The notes beneath the pieces are model-generated. The model was given only the letters and a program-made list of their open reading frames with translations, was not told the origin of the DNA and ran no database searches. The position numbers and the translations under genes are program-made. Below, piece by piece: positions 12,698-24,862 of a stretch of DNA of 64,000 nt. Within the stretch, counting starts at the first letter, position 1. The number at the start of each line of letters is the position of its first letter. Origin of the DNA: Hermatobates lingyangjiaoensis (taxonomy: Eukaryota; Arthropoda; Insecta; Hemiptera; Hermatobatidae); the NCBI GenBank assembly GCA_026182355.1, contig JAPFBL010001617.1:3817001-3881000 (forward strand), read 5' to 3'.

Positions 12698-13207
12698 CTA
12701 GCTGAGCATATTGACATGCCCTGCCCAGATCCCCCTCCCCCAAACCTCCTGCAGTTTGGCTGCCGTCAAAATGGCAAACACTTCTGCCTGGAAGACCGTG
12801 GCATAAAATCCGAACGGAAGACTGATCTCTATATTTAATCCGCTAATAAATATTCCCGCGCCAGCCCGTCCCTCTTCACCAAGCTTTGGGCCGTCAGTGA
12901 AGCATACAAGTTCGTCTGTCGGGAAAATAATCTCCATATCTTCCCATTGCTTTCTATTGGGAACTACCATATTAAAGTTTATATTATTAGATAGACTCTG
13001 CTTAGGTCTAGGTATTCTTGACTCCAGGATGCCTATCTCTTTCTTTATCACCATTTCTATTTCAGTATGGCCACTTCCCAGTACCTGATTCCACTTTCCA
13101 TAATCCCGGAGTCTAATATAGTCAGCCACAGCTTCGCCGATTGCTAGATCAGCTAGGATTGGCAGCCCCAGGAAGACCTCCAGCGCTTTATTTGGTGTGG
13201 TTTTCAT
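12698..13207 (-). pseudogene. LINE RNase H domain fragment (169 codons open)
   Basis: The open stretch begins within the RT-RNase H connector (MKTTPNKALEVFLGLP) and continues into the RNase H fold. The first catalytic Asp lies in CFTDGPKLGEEGRAGAG, and the second acidic region is in FQAEVFAILTAAKL. The frame ends shortly after, so the later catalytic Asp residues are lost or shifted. The downstream sequence to 12300 still resembles the rest of the domain in other frames. No expression is implied. Confidence 0.8.
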
Positions 13208-13490
13208 GGCACCGGTTATAGCTAAATACCTAACCGCTGAATTTTAGCTAGTAATGCCTCTATACATTTCTTCTTCACCTCCTGCCACCATAAAAAAGAG
13301 CCATATACTCGTAGAAGCCTAGGTTTTATAACGGCTATAAAAAGTCAGTACATTACCTTAGGCTTCAGACCCCATGTTTTACCCACTACACTCCTCAACT
13401 GCCAAAAAGCTTTTGTAGCTATTTCTACGGTATTGTTGATGTGTAGTTTCCAACTTAATTTCATATCTAAAATCTGGTGTTTCTAGCCAA

Positions 13491-14004
13491 TGGAAATAAA
13501 ATTAACACGAACAAATAGACGAAGTAAGAAGTGGTCCTTTTCAAATCAAAAGAAACATTTCGAATACCACATACGTAGTGGACTTCGGAAAAAGAAGTAC
13601 AGAGGCCAGCATGTTTCACTCATCGAAATGACCTCTTACTCTTTTCTCAGTGCAAAAAAGAGTCCTCCATCTACGGAGATGTAAAATACAATGACATATT
13701 CATTGGTTTTGTTTTATGGATGAGGTTGGTAAGACTGTGCAGGTGACTTAAAGTGTTTAATTCGTCCAATTTTAGCAATTGTCTTATGTCAATCTTCTAT
13801 TGAAGATAAAAGTTAAAGAAGGAATTTATATATTTAATAACTATTTCATATTCTCGTCGAGAGACTTAATATTCATTAAGTTTCCACTTTCTAAATTTAT
13901 TATAATTAAATCATTATAATTTAAGTAAAAAAAAACTCTTATTTATTGCTTCGACGTAATTTACATCAGGTTTTGGAAGCTTACTGTACAAAAGTCTCTC
14001 TGTC
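13491..14004. other. AT-rich sequence, no gene seen
   Basis: I see no supported feature between the LINE 5' truncation and the tRNA-like segment. Confidence 0.5.
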
Positions 14005-14060
14005 ACAATGGGTTGCGCGCTGGACCTCCAATTTGGAGGTCGTGGGTTCGATGCCCACCA
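14005..14060 (+). pseudogene. tRNA-like (SINE head or tRNA pseudogene) segment
   Basis: An A-box-like stretch (GGGTTGCGCGCTGG, 14010-14023) and a good B box (GGTTCGATGCC, 14045-14055) are spaced as in a polymerase III promoter. A perfect T-arm can be drawn (GTGGG/CCCAC with a 7-base loop), as can a stem GACCTCC/GGAGGTC in the anticodon-arm position. No acceptor stem pairs: the bases after the T-arm have no partner upstream. It is therefore not a functional tRNA. Confidence 0.5.
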
Positions 14061-14519
14061 AAGTTCTAACATTTTATTCAATTTAGAGCGTGTGCAAATA
14101 TTTAAACGCAATCAAGAGAGTTTTATAAGTATAGAGTTTGATACTGATTGATATAGACATCTAGGAAATTAATTTCCTTATTTATGGCTTTTTCTATTGC
14201 AAATTGAAAATAAGATTCGTCTTCAAAAGCGTTTGAAATGTTATAATGACTGGTGACAGTTAGATATACTGATAATTGTAAAAATGTTGTACAGTGTGGA
14301 TTTATTATCGAGAATGTTATTTAGGAAGCTTGAAAAACTTATAAAGAAGCTGGCTTCAGCCAAATGTGATCTTATTTTTAGCAATTTCAATATACAAGAA
14401 GAACTACTACATGTGTAGCAATTAATTGAAACGGTTGAGGGAAGTATTAAATAAAATAGAGTTAAAACGAAGGTAACACACAGATAGACATAGGCATAAC
14501 CCATTCTATATTTTGAAAA
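14061..14519. other. AT-rich sequence, possibly a SINE body; nothing certain
   Basis: The 87-codon minus-strand frame at 14241-14504 has no domain signature and is not called. The stretch may be the tail of the tRNA-like repeat just before it, but I cannot show this. Confidence 0.35.
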
Positions 14520-15140
14520 TCGCCGTCATCAGGAGGCGAAGAGTCCCGCAGGAAGGCAAGGTGGTGACAGAACTCAATCAGTAACAGCTCGACTACTCCA
14601 GTACCCCCACTACAACCACTAAGCGAGAAGGGAGGGGAAAGAAAATGAATATCGAAATTAAGAAGTAAAAAACGAATATAAATAAGTATTTTTCAAATAG
14701 AATAATAAAAATTTTTAAAAAATTATACAAATAAAATTAAATAAAATAAGAAGAGAAATGTAAACTAATAATGAGAAAGATGAAAAAATGCATACATTTA
14801 AAAAAGAAATTAATGTTAAATGTTAAATCCAGGAAATGATCGAGCAGCAAGCATGCCATGTATGCTTCCTCAGAAGCTTTTAAGGTAATTTTAGTGCTAG
14901 AATTGGGAATCTGTTTGAGTATTTGAACTCGGAAACAGTCATTAAAACTGAGACCATGGGAGTTCGAATAGATGGCTATAGGAAGGTTACTTACTACGTT
15001 GACCTACTGAAGTCCATTCATACGAAGGCTCAGCTTAGTAGAAGTTAAGCTAATGTAAAAAGAGTCACCCTGGGTACAATCCAGTCGGTAAACGCAATTA
15101 CAAGAGGTAAAGGAAGTATTGACAAGAATGGGTAGAAATA
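14520..15140 (-). mobile_element. Penelope-like element 3' end with GIY-YIG nuclease remnant
   Basis: On the minus strand from about 15090, the frame reads NCVYRLDC, then GDSFYISLTSTKLSLRMN, then HGLSFNDCF and ITLKASEEAYMA, with one stop. The VYRLDC...FYI.LTSTKLSLR pattern fits the GIY-YIG endonuclease domain that ends Penelope-like polyproteins. Downstream on the same strand are a C- and T-rich segment and CTGATGA (complement of 14526-14532), the position of the hammerhead core in the terminal repeats of such elements. The matching GAAA is mutated here. Confidence 0.6.
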
Positions 15141-18100
15141 ATGGTTGAGAGGGGAATTGAAGAAAGGATTAGGTGTAATAATCAGTCAAGTTTGTTATTT
15201 TTTATCAGGCGGATAAAATCTATATTATATGATAATTGCCTGAAATAGGCGGAATATTTCAAAGATTTATATATATATATTTTCAAAAATATATACAAAT
15301 ATTACTTTTAACAATCGATAAAGATCTTACAAAAATAAAGGATTCATTATTAGGAAGGTTCTGGAGAAAAGTAAATTAAATATTTTTTAAGATAGCATTG
15401 GGTAGATAGTGTAAAAGTAATGTCACCAGTTGATGGCTGGTTCAGATAAGTGGTCCAACAGCCATTGTCCCAGGTGTTATCTTCAAAAGGACTGTATTTA
15501 GGGAATACTTGTTATTAGGGAATAAGCTATCAAGCTTATTCCCTAATAATAAGTAATCTCTCTGGAGATTACTTAATAAAATATTTTAAGTTATGGTATA
15601 ATTCAGTAATACCTGGTAGCGTTTTTGTTTATTATAGTGTTATTTGGTAACACTATTTATTTTTTTCCCATCACTTTTAACTAACCATAATCTAAGACAA
15701 TGTTGCATAATATATTTGGTTAATATTTATTTGAAATAATCAGAAAAATTTCAAATAAGAATGAATAAGGTGATGCTGGTAACAAAAGAGAGCCACAGAA
15801 TCGAGGGATTGAGAAGTCAGAATCATCAGAATGCATAGAGGAAGAATTAAACTATTGATTATCGTTCATAACTTAGATAAAAACTTATGATACACTGTAA
15901 TAAATTAAAACCAAATTATGAAATGTATAAAATATGATAATGAAGAAAATAAAAGTAAAATACGTGCGTTCAATAAGGCACTTGGTCACAGCCACTTGAA
16001 GTGTCTTTAAAGAGAAAAGTAACGAAATAAATTACTTTGATATAACTATAGAAAACGCACCAATAAACTAAATTTTAAAATTTATAGACAACCAACTGCA
16101 ACTGATATAACTTTCATAATACATATTCATTATACCCCTATGCACGCTTGAGTTCAAAAAATACCTGTGTTTAGGTATGTAGCTGGCGTTACTATAAGTT
16201 ACTTTATCTGCAGTAAAATACAATAAGGAACTTGAACAATATACGAAATAGTAACTTACAAAGGATTCCATGAAACAATAATTGATAAAATGATTACCAA
16301 GAACATACAAATTTAGAAATAGCGAATATCAAAATATTCCTCTTTAGATACAAGTAATAAATGGATAACTTTTCCGAACAAAAAAAAGAATATAAATAAA
16401 CTAAAAAACTTATTTAAAAAAAAAGTTCCAATGATTGTAAATAAATTTAGTTCCAATACTAAAATCAAATATCTCAATTCGGCAAACTTAACTATTATTT
16501 TAATGGATAATAAGACCAGCAAATTCTATCATATCTGTGGATAATACTGTACAGGACAGACAGGAAAGACTTTAAGACACATTCAATATTTCAGATACAA
16601 TACATTTTAATTTTGTTGGTCATTTAATGACGCATGAATATGAACCGGATAATAACAATCAGTCGATAGACTATCGATACACTGGATAGATAGAACTGGA
16701 TAAATAATAAAGACTCCAAGAACAGAAGCTATAAAAATATTCTGAAATGAGGTTTTGAAAGATTGGTGAACACTGTATGTATCTCTGCCTGTAGTGTGGA
16801 AGTTACATGAAGTCTGTTCGTTGATTTGTATCCCTCACTCTTTTATATAAAGCTCTATAATATGCAATTATCCCTCAATATTTTATTATGCTTTTAGACG
16901 CTATCGTAGAATTTAGCTTTAGGTATTTAATGATATTTAATAATGTTTATAAATCTAAGAATAAAATGTTTAATAATTTTTTAAAAAAAACATGGCCTTA
17001 TTGTTTCAAAGAAGTCTTGACTTTATCTGTGAAGCTAATTTCTGGGCCCAAAATACTGTTTTTAGCTTTTTTTTTTTGAAAAAGGACATTTGAAGAAACA
17101 TTTATTTAGAATCAGATCTTAATTGTGCTTTTAAATAACCAATAATAAAAATTAAGGTACATGAATCTGAAATCTGAAATCTTTGCAAAATGTATCAATT
17201 AGTAATTATTGAGACAGTACTAAATACAAAATTCAAAGTTATTAATGATCAAAAGAGCAGGCAAAAAATATTAACTGTTTTAGTATGACGAACTTTCCCA
17301 TATTTAATGCAGGCAAAAAATAAAATTCCAAGTACTATATACTTGTTTAACTTCATTCTGATACATTAAACAATGGCAGTTGAAGCGTGTTTGAAACATA
17401 TTAGAGAACACCCAACCACATACTCTCACACTCCCAACAACCTTGTCAAAAAAGTACAAATATGGATTAAGTGAATCTGAAATTTTTTTTTATATAATTT
17501 ACTTAAGTAATTATTATATTTTAATTTAATATAGTAATATTGTTAATGAAGTTATTGTAACAAACTGATTTATGGGACTCAACAATATTTTTTTTAATCT
17601 TAGCATTTGGCTGGCAGTTAATGTATAATTTAGCAGATTAGGATTTGAAGTCATTAAGTTCATATATAGTTTGTAATAGGTATGAGAGTTGGAATAGAGA
17701 TGTTGCCAGAAATTGTGTTGTTGGTGAAAACTTATTGGATAACGAAGGCATTAGTGTTGCACACTGTGAGTGAAGTTTGAAGATAAGTAGCAGTCACTCC
17801 CACTTATTCTGTCTTTCCCTAAAAGGTAGTTAAGCGGCCTCGTCTAACCGACGGTTTCGTCTAGAATACAACTCCTTTTGTGACCCACTTCACGACCACA
17901 AAACTTTTGTCTAATGTTTTAGTTACTTTAAACCTCAAAAATATCATTCTCCTTACTACTATTACAACTAAATTGTACTCGTATACAAAGAAAATTATAA
18001 ATTTCTGACATATCAAAAAGTCAATATCCACATTAATATAAAACACTTTTATGTGTAGAGATAATAAGGTTATTTATCAACCATTGCATTTATTTACTTG

Positions 18101-19289
18101 ATGGAAATTGTCCTTCCTGTTTTAAACAAACACTGTTACTAAATAATATAAAGCTATGGTTAAATCTAAATCTAAATAATACTAAATCTGTTGGTTTCAA
18201 ATAATGAAAGAAAAAGGTAATAAAACCAGGTAATTGTACCATTAGTAGAAGGTTCACTTGTTTTGGAAGATGCATTACGAATATGTATAAGTGGAACTTA
18301 TACATATAATTGGAATATGTATAAGTACAATGGAACTCAGATCACAAATGTCACTCTTCTCAAACAATGTTGTTTTGGAAAAAATATCTTGGTTTGCTAT
18401 ATTAACTGAGTCTCCAAAATCATTCTAAAGTGATCAAGCAACTCACATGATCAATGTTTTTGAAACATTTTAAAACATAAGCAGGAACAAAACTGATTAG
18501 ACGAGTTGTTTGTGAGAAAAGATCTAGTAAATGTAAAACAGATTCTAGTGTCAAAAGTGGCTTTGCAGTCACCTGAATACACTTTTTATTGTGTGTACCT
18601 ATCTATGGCTGGGTGAATATCTATCGAAGATATTTTGAACACTCCACGAGTCGCATCATTTGACAAATTGGAATGTCATTTGACAATCACATAGTTTTTG
18701 ATGAGGAAATGTACATTAAAATGTTCGTGATTATCATTCTTTTTACCAAACCGTACTCATTGACTCGTCCTTCTGGTGTTTCTTCATACTTTCAATTTTG
18801 TATCAAGTATGTTCTTAATATGAATACTAACTGGACCAATGGAAAACTTCACTGTCATAGAATATGAATGTCTTACTGAGAATTGAGTGCGATGTCCAAA
18901 GAATGGGATGTTGAAATCACTTGGATTAAGTTTGATTTTTGGACTTAATACTCGATATGCGCATGGGATTCGCTAATTCATACTTCTATAATCTTCATAA
19001 TAATACAGGCTACAATGCTGTGGTCGTGGAGCTCAAGTACCTCTGAGTATGTTCCATTGCAAGGTCCCAGTGTTATTGAGAGAGTTCTCAGTAGCATTAT
19101 AATGGATACAAAATCAACACAGATAAGTTTTTGTCTCTGTAACTTTTTTATGACTTCTTCATATAGTTTGAAACAGTCTGCTTTTTTGTTGATAGCTTAA
19201 TATTTCTTCTGAATCGCAGTTATCGAATATGTCTAATACCAGAGAATTGTTGCTTATACAATGTGTACTGGTTTACGTAAATGGACCAA
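15141..19289. other. AT-rich intergenic sequence with a hairpin cluster
   Basis: No supported gene in about 4.1 kb. The clear structure is three consecutive perfect hairpins within 150 bp: 15512-15549 (17-bp stem, 4-base loop), 15551-15574 (10-bp stem, 4-base loop) and 15634-15656 (9-bp stem, 5-base loop). The part near 18.6-19.3 kb may be the downstream remainder of the decayed Helitron, but this could not be confirmed. Confidence 0.5.
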
Positions 19290-19430
19290 CAATTTCTGTC
19301 GAGTCTGTCCTTGAAACTTATGAATAGACATGGCAAATACAAACTGAATTGAAAATTGAATCCCTGAAAAAGGAATTTTCTGTCCTTAGTCCACTGTCAT
19401 TTATCCTCTTGAGATAAAACAATTTTTACT
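19290..19430 (-). pseudogene. Helitron PIF1-like helicase, C-terminal part (second half of a split gene)
   Basis: On the minus strand the frame reads IPFSGIQFSIQFVFAMSIHK followed by FQGQTRQKLL. This is the late helicase motif of Helitron PIF1-like helicases (consensus FAMTINKSQGQT). The preceding part of the same gene lies on the minus strand at 39861-40655. The two halves are separated by the family A dimer and its nested insertions. Stops are present, so the gene is dead. Confidence 0.75.
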
Positions 19431-19657
19431 TTACAATCAGTAAAGTATAGTGATGATGAAAAAATTCGATCTCGAAGTTTTGACGGAATTATATGTTTTG
19501 AGGTCCCAGAAGTCGTTTTATGAAATCCTTTCGATGAAGTCTGTGTGTGTGGGTGGGTGAGTGAGTACGTATCCAAAGTTTGTTATCACACTCCGGTTCA
19601 GAATCTTTGATGGATCAAATTGATATTTTACGTAAAAATGGGCCTCATATTTTAGAT

Positions 19658-21000
19658 CGAGGTTCCGCAAACTTTTTTCGATCACGACCCCATTTTTGAC
19701 TTGAATAAATTATGCGACCCCACTAGCATTTTTTGAAAAAAGTTAAAAATCAAAAACATATTTTAGCTATAGGTTTAAGTAATATAATATATAATTAAAA
19801 GAAAACTAACGATAATATTAATTAACAAATATATTTAAAATAAATAAAAAATAAAAAAAACAATATTAATTTAAAATTGAAATTTTAAAAAAGAAAATAA
19901 AAATTAATATTAATTCACAGTCATATTTAATAAATAAAAATTAAAAATATTAACTTAAAATTGAAAAATTAAAAAAAATCAAAATTAACATTATTTCACA
20001 GTCATATTTAATAAATAAAAATTAAAAAACAAACATATCATGCATAATGGACGATGTTCATCATTGATAACAGTGTAAGTGAATCCATATTTGATATAAT
20101 CCTGTTGATATTTTCTGGTAAGGCCATAATATCAAATAATCTTTTCATTGCTTTCACATTAGAAGATGCTGACACTTCTGTAGACCTTCTGTCCTTTGAA
20201 GGGACAGTATTTAAACTCTTTGACGATATTTTTCGAACTTTACTGGGTATTGCAATATCAGAATCTACATTGCAATCATTTTCGTTAGTTTTTGAAGGAC
20301 TTGTTTTCACAACCCATTTATCCATAGTTAGTGTTTTTTTTCCACAATAAGGAAAATAATGCAAAATAAATTTAAGTACGAACTATTAATTTACTAATAA
20401 AAAAAATCAAATTACTAATACGATTAAACAACACTTAAACCACAAATAATTAGCACTTCATTCAAAGAGAATATAATAACAACTAACTAATAAGGGAAAG
20501 AAATTAGTCAAGGTTTTATTTGAAGCCAAATCAGCTGTTTTTTCTTCAAAACTAGGGGAAATTATATTTTGTTTTGACTTTGTTTTACATAAGTTTGATA
20601 CAATACGTACATATATACAAAATTTAAAGTTTTGATTTTCGAAAAGAAAATATAATATGTATGTACTCCTATTTTAGTTGCATGTATGTATCTGTTTTTG
20701 TTTTTATTTTATATTGATTTCTAAATAGTGCAACAAATTTAATATGAACGAAAAAACGACAATTCAGTATTAAATTTGTATCGTATTTTACTGTTTTCTG
20801 GGGCAATGAACCAAGTTTATTTTCTCTCCATGGGCATGGATGAGACGCATGTGTGGTTTTGCAAAAAGTTAAGAGGTTCAATGACTACTTTAATTTGTTT
20901 ACTGTTAATTATGACATGAATAAACTTATTTCTTTCGCGACCCTAATGAAAAAATTTGCGACCCCATTTGGGGTCACGACGCACACTTTGCGGAACACAG
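19658..21000 (-). mobile_element. Non-autonomous hAT element (1343 bp)
   Basis: The ends are inverted: left cgaGGTTCCGCAAAC and right complement CTGTGTTCCGCAAAG. GACCCCA-containing subterminal stretches are typical of hAT elements. The flanking 8-mers ttttagat (19650-19657) and gtgtagat (21001-21008) look like an 8-bp target duplication with two mismatches. An unfilled version is visible in the family A copy at 6488-6502 (atcatctacac). The interior is AT-rich, with a partly repeated ~80-bp unit (about 19916-20030) and one degenerate frame. Confidence 0.8.
20038..20364 (-). pseudogene. hAT transposase N-terminal remnant (108 codons)
   Basis: The open frame contains MDKWVVKTSPSKTNEND, which resembles the conserved N-terminus (MDKFLVK-type) of ZBED-like hAT transposases. 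The BED zinc finger and catalytic core are absent. Assignment rests on this short motif and on its place inside the hAT termini. Confidence 0.5.
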
Positions 21001-21795
21001 GTGTAGATGATTCCTATTGTTTGGGAGGAATTCTGCATGTAGGGAAAGTCACTTTCTTTCCGAAAAACCTGGTTTTAGACAACATTTTTTTCTCCTAAAT
21101 TACTAACTCTAGATATTTGAAATTTTGAGATTTTCTTTGAGATTACAAATACAATCAAAGAAAAATATTCAGATTTTTAAAACAACGAAAAATATTTTAT
21201 TTTCAACAGAATGTAAAAATTTGTACTTATAATTAAATCTGAAAGCTTGTGAGAGCGATACAAGACATAAAATTTAACGGATCAAAATGAAACTATATCT
21301 AAAAATAGAATATTATGTGGAAAATACATGATGCAATCTTTTTCAAAATTACATTCACCAAAGGGGCATTACAGTACAGTTTCTATTTTCAGAAAATATT
21401 TTTTCGACCTTCAACTGCTCATAGTATCATTGGATAATATTGAAGTGTGAAGAATGGATTCTTCCCTCAAGAAAGAAAAGTTATGTTTGATGACAAATAT
21501 CCAGTTTCTTTACTATTGTAGTCTATTGGTTCTTATCTATTATTTTCAAAAATTAGAAGCTCCCAGCAATAAAAAAATTAAATGATACGGAATAGTCGGC
21601 TTTGATTATGATTTGAGTATGTTACTGAAAGTATATGTAATTCAGTAACACGCTAATTACTGATATACTTTTTCTCAATATATTAATATCCAGTAACCTT
21701 ATAACAGAGTACAGCACACATGAAAAAGATAACACTCGGTCAGAGTAAATTGGTATGCTTTTGACAAAGGGAAAGAAAAGTAATTTTATTAGATA

Positions 21796-21836
21796 CTAGC
21801 TGATCTACCCGGCTTTACCCTGGAAACAATTTAATT
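21796..21836 (-). other. Helitron 3' terminus: hairpin plus CTAG
   Basis: Minus strand: CCAGG-GTAAAG-CCGGG, a 5-bp stem with one mismatch, then TAGATCAG and CTAG at 21799-21796. This is the canonical arrangement of a Helitron 3' end, the presumed rolling-circle termination signal. Confidence 0.8.
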
Positions 21837-22620
21837 CCAACTCTAATAATAAATTACATATAACGAAAACAATTTAAATTTTCTATAGTTCCGTTACACT
21901 TGACTTTTTTGAGATAAACGAAATCAATACAGAATTAAAATTATAGATTACGCAAAAAAGATATAATCTAACACTGATTATAAATTGCAAACATTGTCTA
22001 ATGCAATTGGTAGTTGATAGATTATATTAAAGAAATAATAAAAAGAATATTTTTTGCCAAACAATACATCAAGAAATGTTGAAAGAAGTCTAAGCTCATT
22101 AAATGTGATACGTCTTATCTGTTAAATATAATGATACGAATTTTAAACCCCCAAATCGTTTCAATTAGGAACCAGTTAGTTGAAGAGGCTAAACCATATC
22201 ACATTACATTTCATTCAATAATTTCAATTTGAAGATTTCACACAGTTTTAAATGTTTAATTAAAATTATATCAGTAAACAAAATTGGCTCTTAAAAGTTT
22301 GAATAACAATATTTTGATGAAATATTATTTGTTTATGAAGAATTTGAATTGAATTCCAAATGTTAAATTCTAAATATATTTTTCATTATGTAATGATAAG
22401 AGTTATTATGTTAAGAACTGTATTTATACCCAAAAATACATACAGTGATTAAGTTTTATATATGTACATTTTGATTTGAATATTTCTTCATCCATTTTTT
22501 ATGCTGTATATATTCCCTTATAGTTTTTCTGATTTAGACATTCATGAACGTCTTCTAGTTCGATATCATCGATATATATAATAACTTATCATTTTGCCTA
22601 TATAGAGTAGAGCCGGATAC
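21837..22620. other. Helitron 3' subterminal sequence, non-coding
   Basis: This AT-rich sequence lies inside the 16.4 kb element but outside the palindrome. It has no counterpart on the other side, so it anchors the left arm to unique sequence. No frame of interest is visible. Confidence 0.6.
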
Positions 22621-23253
22621 TAATTACTAATAGTAGTTAAGTTTTATAAACTCTGGCACACTAGCTCGAATATTATTATAAATACTGGCACACTAGCTCG
22701 TATAGTATTATAAATACTGGAACTAGGTCACCCACCAGCTGTGTTATGACTGGGGCTTGAACACTGACCTACTTTCAAGGTCACCCACAGCCAAACCTAT
22801 CATTGGTGATATATATATTTATTTTTATATCATTTTAATAATTTTTTAGAGATGAAAATAGAAAAAAAATGGTGATATAGAAGTGATATTTTAATTAAAG
22901 TGAATGGAGCATTGAGAAAGTTTGTTGACGAATGAACCCAGCCAGCTGGTCAACTGCCGCTTCAACCTCATTACTATACGAACACGGGTCACAATCATTC
23001 CCGTTAGAACCAAGACGTACTTCCCACACAATCTTGTGTATCCTACTAACCTGACACACACTTCTGCCTCAACAACCTGTTCCCTACTAACAAACCCACT
23101 GACCCACCGCACCCACACCCCTCACCCACATGTACCACCCGCCTCCCACACCTTCCTGTTCCAGTCAGTCGGCCGCTCATTAGTATTCACCCCTTCTATA
23201 CAGAGTTCCTTTGTCATCTGTTCATTATTATAAAACATCACCTTCCACTGCTG
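22621..23253. repeat. Palindrome outer segment, left
   Basis: It contains two copies of TGGCACACTAGCTCG (22654-22668 and 22687-22701), and the TCAAGGTCA motif at 22775-22783. It is mirrored at about 36917-37540. The open frames at 22891-23233 are not preserved as such in the mirror and are not called genes. Confidence 0.7.
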
Positions 23254-24862
23254 AGTGTAGGTATATTGAGTTTGATATCATTTCACTCAGCGTGGGAAAA
23301 TAATTTGGCTCGGATGGCACTTCGTGCTTTCCGAAATTTCATTATTTTTTCGATATCTCTTACCGTTTACGAGTTACAGCCCTTTTTTAGCCCTTAAAGC
23401 TATATTGTCAATAATGGGATGATATAGTAGAGTATATTGATCATTACCTTGTTGTAAATAACGAGGAAAGAGAAATTTGTATTGATTTTAGACTTTATTT
23501 GCTCATGTCATTTCGCTTTGAGTCCCTTCGAAGGGATCATAAGGGCTGAGTGGAGGTACATTGAGTTTGGTATCATTTCACTCAGCGTTTGAAAATAATT
23601 TGGCTCGGATGGCACTTCGTGCTTTCCGAAATTTCATTATTTTTTCGATATCTCTTACCGTTTACGAGTTACAGCCCTTTTTTAGCCCTTAAAGCTATAT
23701 TGTCAATAATGGGATGATATAGTAGAGTTTATTGATCATTACCTTGTTGTAAATAACGAGGAAAGAGAAATTTGTATTGATTTTAGACTTTATTTGCTCA
23801 TGTCATTTCGCTTTGAGTCCCTTCGAAGGGATCATAAGGGCTGAGTGGAGGTACATTGAGTTTGGTATCATTTCACTCAGCGTGGGAAAATAATTTGGCT
23901 CGAATGGCACTTCATGCTTTCCGAAATTTCATTATTTTTTCGATATCTCTTACCGTTTACGAGTTACAGCCTTTTTTAGCCCTTAAAGCTATATTGTCAA
24001 TAATGGGATGATATAGTAGAGTTTATTGATCATTACCTTGTTGTAAATAACGAGGAAAGAGAAATTTGTATTGATTTTAGACTTTATTTGCTCATGTCAT
24101 TTCGCTTTGAGTCCCTTCGAAGGGATCATAAGGGCTGAGTGTAGGTACATTGAGTTTGGTATCATTTCACTCAGCGTGGGAAAATAATTTGGCTCGGATG
24201 GCACTTCGCGCATTATTTCATTATTTTTTCGATGTTTCTTACCGTTTACGAGTTAGAACCCTTTTTTAGCCCTTAAAGCTATATTGTCAATAATGGGATG
24301 ATATAGTAGAGTTTATTGATCATTACCTTGTTGTAAATAACGAGGAAAGAGAAATTTGTATTGATTTTAGACTTTATTTGCTCATGTCATTTCGCTTTGA
24401 GTCCCTTCGAAGGGATCATAAGGGCTGAGTGGAGGTACATTGAGTTTGGTATCATTTCACTCAGCGTTTGAAAATAATTTGGCTCGGATGGCACTTCGTG
24501 CTTTCCGAAATTTCATTATTTTTTCGATATCTCTTACCGTTTACGAGTTACAGCCTTTTTTAGCCCTTAAAGCTATATTGTCAATAATGGGATGATATAG
24601 TAGAGTTTATTGATCATTACCTTGTTGTAAATAACGAGGAAAGAGAAATTTGTATTGATTTTAGACTTTATTTGCTCATGTCATTTCGCTTTGAGTCCCT
24701 TCGAAGGGATCATAAGGGCTGAGTGTAGGTACATTGAGTTTGGTATCATTTCACTCAGCGTGGGAAAATAATTTGGCTCGGATGGCACTTCGCGCATTAT
24801 TTCATTATTTTTTCGATGTTTCTTACCGTTTACGAGTTAGAACCCTTTTTTAGCCCTTAATG
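23254..24862 (+). repeat. Tandem array of ~293-bp units, left (6 units)
   Basis: Units start near 23254, 23547, 23842, 24136, 24427 and 24719, and the last is truncated. Each starts with CTGAGTG and pairs with TCACTCAGCG about 30 bases later. Each complete unit ends in GTCCCTTCGAAGGGATC, a 12-bp perfect palindrome. Two variants exist: type A with GTGCTTTCCGAAATTTC and ATATCTC, and type B with CGCGCATTATTTC and ATGTTTC. From the inside outward the order is B, A, B, A', A, A. No coding frame runs through it. Confidence 0.92.

Larger units (their letters stand above)
11975..13490 (-). mobile_element. 3' part of a non-LTR retrotransposon (RT tail, RNase H, zinc knuckle)
   Basis: Read on the minus strand from about 13487: an interrupted stretch matching the end of a reverse transcriptase region (KTWGLKPKVMYW, then ITGAMKTTPNKALEVFLGLP), an RNase H domain, a C-terminal CCHC-type motif, and a short 3' end passing into a TAATATTATTATTATG tail near 11975-11990. 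The arrangement is that of RNase H-bearing LINEs (I/R1/Jockey group in the broad sense). The copy is 5'-truncated and carries stops and frameshifts. Confidence 0.8.
19431..21795 (-). repeat. Family A repeat (3' two thirds), split by a hAT element
   Basis: Family A sequence occupies 19431-19657 and 21001-21795 on the minus strand. Its terminal hairpin is near 19436-19458. It continues at 38184 on the far side of the 16.4 kb element, which together give one full copy. The hAT element at 19658-21000 interrupts it. Confidence 0.8.

Noticed and set aside
14005..14060. Functional tRNA gene
   Set aside because: T-arm and box B are good, but no acceptor stem can be formed and the anticodon loop does not fit.
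20054..20350. 98-codon plus-strand frame in the hAT element
   Set aside because: Antisense shadow of the hAT transposase N-terminal remnant.
22891..23233. Overlapping open frames on both strands in the outer palindrome segment
   Set aside because: Low-complexity proline/threonine-rich translation, and the mirrored sequence at about 36.9-37.2 kb does not keep the frame after single-base changes.
23254..24862. Regular repeats considered as a CRISPR array
   Set aside because: Units are ~293 bp head-to-tail copies without distinct spacers, in eukaryotic DNA.
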